The notes under the pieces: generated by a model
Seen by the model: the letters and a program-made list of their open reading frames with translations, nothing else
Databases searched by the model: none
Told to the model about the DNA's origin: nothing
Shown here: one piece after another, positions 61,670-64,000 of the stretch
Numbering within the stretch: the stretch's first letter is position 1
How the letters are laid out: every line of letters starts with the position of its first letter
Translations under genes and position numbers: made by a program
From: Ligilactobacillus sp900765635
GTDB lineage: Bacteria; Bacillota; Bacilli; Lactobacillales; Lactobacillaceae
NCBI RefSeq assembly: GCF_949152225.1
Contig: NZ_CASCJC010000001.1
Location: forward strand, 1,240,001 to 1,304,000
Reading direction: 5' to 3'
DNA: 64,000 bases

Positions 61670-62641
61670 TTATTTTGTTGTCTTACCTGCTCTAAAAGCT
61701 ACTGGCAAATGGCATACTTGCCGCGATAAACTTGGATCTTTTATTTTGGCTAATATCATTTCAACAGCTTTTTGTGCCATCAATTCGATTGGTTGCGCAA
61801 TTGTTGAACAATAATTAGGAACACCTTTAGCTAAATTCGTTCCATCATAACCAATAATTTGAACTTGTTTTGGAACCTTAATTCCTATCTCACATAAAAT
61901 TTCGTAAACTTGCATTGCCAACATATCCGTTACACAAAATATTCCATCAATTTCAGGATGTTGAGTCATCTTATTTAGAAATTTTGTCTTAAAATTATAA
62001 AAGACATCCGCATCAAACATTTCATAATAATTGCTTCCAGATTCTAAAATAGTATCACGAAATCCTTCTCTTCTTCGGGAAGTATCATTAGGTACCTTAT
62101 TTAAATCACCAATATAAAGCAAATTCTTCAAATTTTGTTTTAAAAAAACATTGGCTGCTATCTTTCCACCTACATAATTTTCACTAGAAACATAAGAGGT
62201 TTTTTCATCAAAGTAACGGTCAATACTTACAAATGGGACTTTACTAACAATGCGTTCATCAATATTGTTATATGTGATTCCAATAACACCATCGATTTTA
62301 TTTTGCATAACTTTTTGCAAATATTCTTCTTCTTTTTTAGGATCATGATCAGAATTACATAAAATCATCTTATAATTATTCTGGGCTAAAGTTTGTTCAA
62401 CATAAAAAGCAAACTCCGAAAAAAACATATGCCAAACAGTAGGAATCAATAAAACAACTGTTTGTGAAGAACGAACTTTCATTCCCTTAGCATATTCATC
62501 TGGAACATAATTTAATTCATCAATTGCTTTTTTCACTGCTTGTCGTGTTTTTTCTTTGATGCCGCTTGCATTATTAATGTAACGTGAAACCGTACCCACA
62601 CTGACACCTGCTTTTTTTGCAACATCTTTCATCGTTGCCAT
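61670..62641 (-). CDS. LacI-family regulator of the sugar operon
   Basis: The 323-residue protein starts MATMKDVAKKAGVSVGTVSR, the LacI headpiece with hinge helix (YVPDEYAKGMK), followed by the periplasmic-binding-protein-like sensor domain (IDGIFCVTDMLAMQVYEILC). The stop codon is at the edge of the operator region of the transport operon, so it is the probable local repressor. It is transcribed in the same direction. The interval 62642-62817 upstream is very AT-rich and holds only an AAGGAAGG site and promoter-like sequence. Confidence 0.92.
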   Translation of the reverse strand: MATMKDVAKKAGVSVGTVSRYINNASGIKEKTRQAVKKAIDELNYVPDEYAKGMKVRSSQTVVLLIPTVWHMFFSEFAFYVEQTLAQNNYKMILCNSDHDPKKEEEYLQKVMQNKIDGVIGITYNNIDERIVSKVPFVSIDRYFDEKTSYVSSENYVGGKIAANVFLKQNLKNLLYIGDLNKVPNDTSRRREGFRDTILESGSNYYEMFDADVFYNFKTKFLNKMTQHPEIDGIFCVTDMLAMQVYEILCEIGIKVPKQVQIIGYDGTNLAKGVPNYCSTIAQPIELMAQKAVEMILAKIKDPSLSRQVCHLPVAFRAGKTTK

Positions 62642-62817
62642 ATATAAATCCTTCCTTACTCAATCACATTTTAAGTTAATTTTATTATATTTTGAAATCA
62701 CAAATCAAGCATAAGCCAATAAAACTCTTGCAAAAAACATTTATACTTTTGTTTATTTTAATTACCTAAAAAACGGATATTATCGTTTTTATCAACATTA
62801 TTTTTCTAAAAAACAAA

Positions 62818-62853
62818 AATCCTTTTTACTAGACATCCCTAATAAAAAGGATT
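62818..62853 (-). terminator. Terminator of the RecD-like helicase gene
   Basis: AATCCTTTTTA pairs with TAAAAAGGATT, followed by TTTTTGTTT on the minus strand. Its loop contains ATGTCTAG, as in the terminator at 55567. Confidence 0.85.
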
Positions 62854-62860
62854 TATTAAA

Positions 62861-64000
62861 TCAATAAATATTTTGTTTCACTTGTACTGGATGTGCAATA
62901 CTTTTAAGTAAATCTTCTCTTGTCATCTTAACAAAATACAATTCACGTCTAGCGCGTGAAACTGCCGTATAGCCTAATCCACGATCATAAGCTTCAATTA
63001 CATAAACGCGATCCGCCCCACTGCCTTGTGCTTTATGAATTGTCAAGGCATAGGCTAATAATAAATCTTCTTTTGCTCGCTCTAATGGAAGATGATACGT
63101 ACCAGCCATCGTTTTAACACTCACCAAACCTTGTGGTAATTTTTTATTAGGCAACACTAAACGCGTTATCGTACCAAATTCACTGTTAGTGTAGCCATAT
63201 TTTTGTTTTTGATCATCGTTACGATAAAAAACAACTTGTGCTCCAACAAAATATCCACCTCGTCCGTAGCCATTTTTTTCGTAAAATTCGACTTTGCATT
63301 GAACATCTTTGGTCAAGACCTCATAAAATTTCCGATTGATCGCAGCAACTGTCAAATTTTTATATGCTAAAATCATACAACGCTCGTTGTTTTGATGTTG
63401 ATATTTGTAATTTAACATCGCACGCACATCACTTGTCTTAAACTCAACACGCGCTAAAGTTTGCAAATCTGCATCCCGACACGCTTGAATCAATGGTTTT
63501 AAACGTGGATTTTTGCAGCGCATATTTTCTTTAAAATAAAAACATTGACCATACTTTTGCAATAATGCCATCACGTTACCACAAATCGCCAAGGCTTCTT
63601 CATCTTGGGAAACCGGTGCTAATTGACGATCATCTCCAATCAATAAATACCGCACACTTCGACCAGTATAACGCATCAGTTCACTTAACATATCTAGCGT
63701 TATCATCGAAACTTCATCGATTAAAATGACTCGAACTGGACTATCTTTGAGCGGATCTTGCCCTTGTTTAATCTCAAACAACAATTTTTGTATCGTATCA
63801 TTTTGAAAAAATCCACAACTTTGTAAGTTTAAGCGCGCCTTATGAGTTGGCGCTAACGCCAATACCTTGCTGGCATCTAAGATTTTACCTAAAGTATACG
63901 TCTTACCGCTTCCTCCGACCCCTAATAAGGCTAAAACATCTGCATTTTGATTCTTAAGCCACCTACAAAATACTTGTTGTTCTGGTGTTGGCTTGAACTT
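62861..64000 (-). CDS. RecD/Pif1-like DNA helicase (partial, N-terminus outside the window)
   Basis: The frame remains open to the window edge. The visible 379 residues contain Walker A GVGGSGKTYTLGKIL, LIDEVSMITLDMLSEL (motif II), LLIGDDRQLAPVSQDEEA (motif III), FKENMR, and the end motifs AYALTIHKAQGSGADRVYV and YTAVSRARRELYFV. These mark a superfamily-1B helicase of the RecD/AAA_30 type. The N-terminal region before the P-loop that would separate RecD2 from shorter relatives is outside. It acts on DNA ends or stalled forks. Confidence 0.85.
   Translation of the reverse strand, partial: KFKPTPEQQVFCRWLKNQNADVLALLGVGGSGKTYTLGKILDASKVLALAPTHKARLNLQSCGFFQNDTIQKLLFEIKQGQDPLKDSPVRVILIDEVSMITLDMLSELMRYTGRSVRYLLIGDDRQLAPVSQDEEALAICGNVMALLQKYGQCFYFKENMRCKNPRLKPLIQACRDADLQTLARVEFKTSDVRAMLNYKYQHQNNERCMILAYKNLTVAAINRKFYEVLTKDVQCKVEFYEKNGYGRGGYFVGAQVVFYRNDDQKQKYGYTNSEFGTITRLVLPNKKLPQGLVSVKTMAGTYHLPLERAKEDLLLAYALTIHKAQGSGADRVYVIEAYDRGLGYTAVSRARRELYFVKMTREDLLKSIAHPVQVKQNIY

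Overview
The window is AT-rich DNA from a low-GC Firmicute. Lactobacillaceae is most likely, possibly a gut Ligilactobacillus-type species; that placement is an inference from gene content and order. The right part reads as ordinary Lactobacillales chromosome: pcrA-ligA-camS, gatCAB-dagK-rlmCD, xpt-pbuX behind a purine riboswitch, oleate hydratase, uppP, dedA, and a sugar ABC/GH32 operon with its LacI regulator. No tRNA, rRNA or CRISPR array was recognised.

Layout. 0-5 kb: a DUF262/HNH gene diverges from a two-gene unit, a PLD-motif/P-loop ATPase followed by a resolvase-like protein that has lost its catalytic serine; two copies of one inverted repeat (CAAAAAC-N8-GTTTTT) flank that unit's promoter. 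5-14 kb: a decayed integrative element. It carries a CopZ-like protein, a P1B-type ATPase, a Ric di-iron protein and an FNR-type regulator, plus broken DNA polymerase A and large serine recombinase genes. Each end has a leftover 3' end of a rumA-type methyltransferase gene. 14.5-27.6 kb: one long leftward defence island. It starts with an ABC-three-component system (3 genes), then a Cro-like repressor, a split adenine methyltransferase (2 genes), a GIY-YIG/T5orf172-helicase and a DUF262/HNH effector, and ends with an unknown gene. The DUF262 gene is cut by an IS30-bounded unit carrying erm(B) with its leader peptide. 27.6-30.3 kb: a small unknown gene with a pseudoknot-like leader, split by an intact ISL3 element with an 8-bp target duplication, then a ladder of seven degenerate copies of the rlmCD 3' end. 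30.2-64 kb: chromosomal genes, with a second, decayed ISL3 copy at 55.6-57.1 kb and the edge of a RecD-like helicase gene at 64 kb.

How it fits together. The intact rlmCD gene (30.24-31.61 kb) looks like the anchor. Repeated integrations at its 3' end left tail scars at 29.96-30.30, 13.87-13.92 and 6.33-6.48 kb, and the cargo between them is the metal/di-iron operon and the defence island. An FNR-like box (TTGAT-N4-ATCAA) centred about 32 bp from a good -10 precedes the ric operon, and the FNR-type regulator encoded next door has the matching E-xx-SR recognition helix. An IS256-type element now sits between regulator and operon, one base beyond the box. The best candidates for undescribed biology are the PLD-ATPase/dead-resolvase pair, the composite ABC-3C plus methyltransferase-helicase-DUF262 island, and the rlmCD scar ladder.
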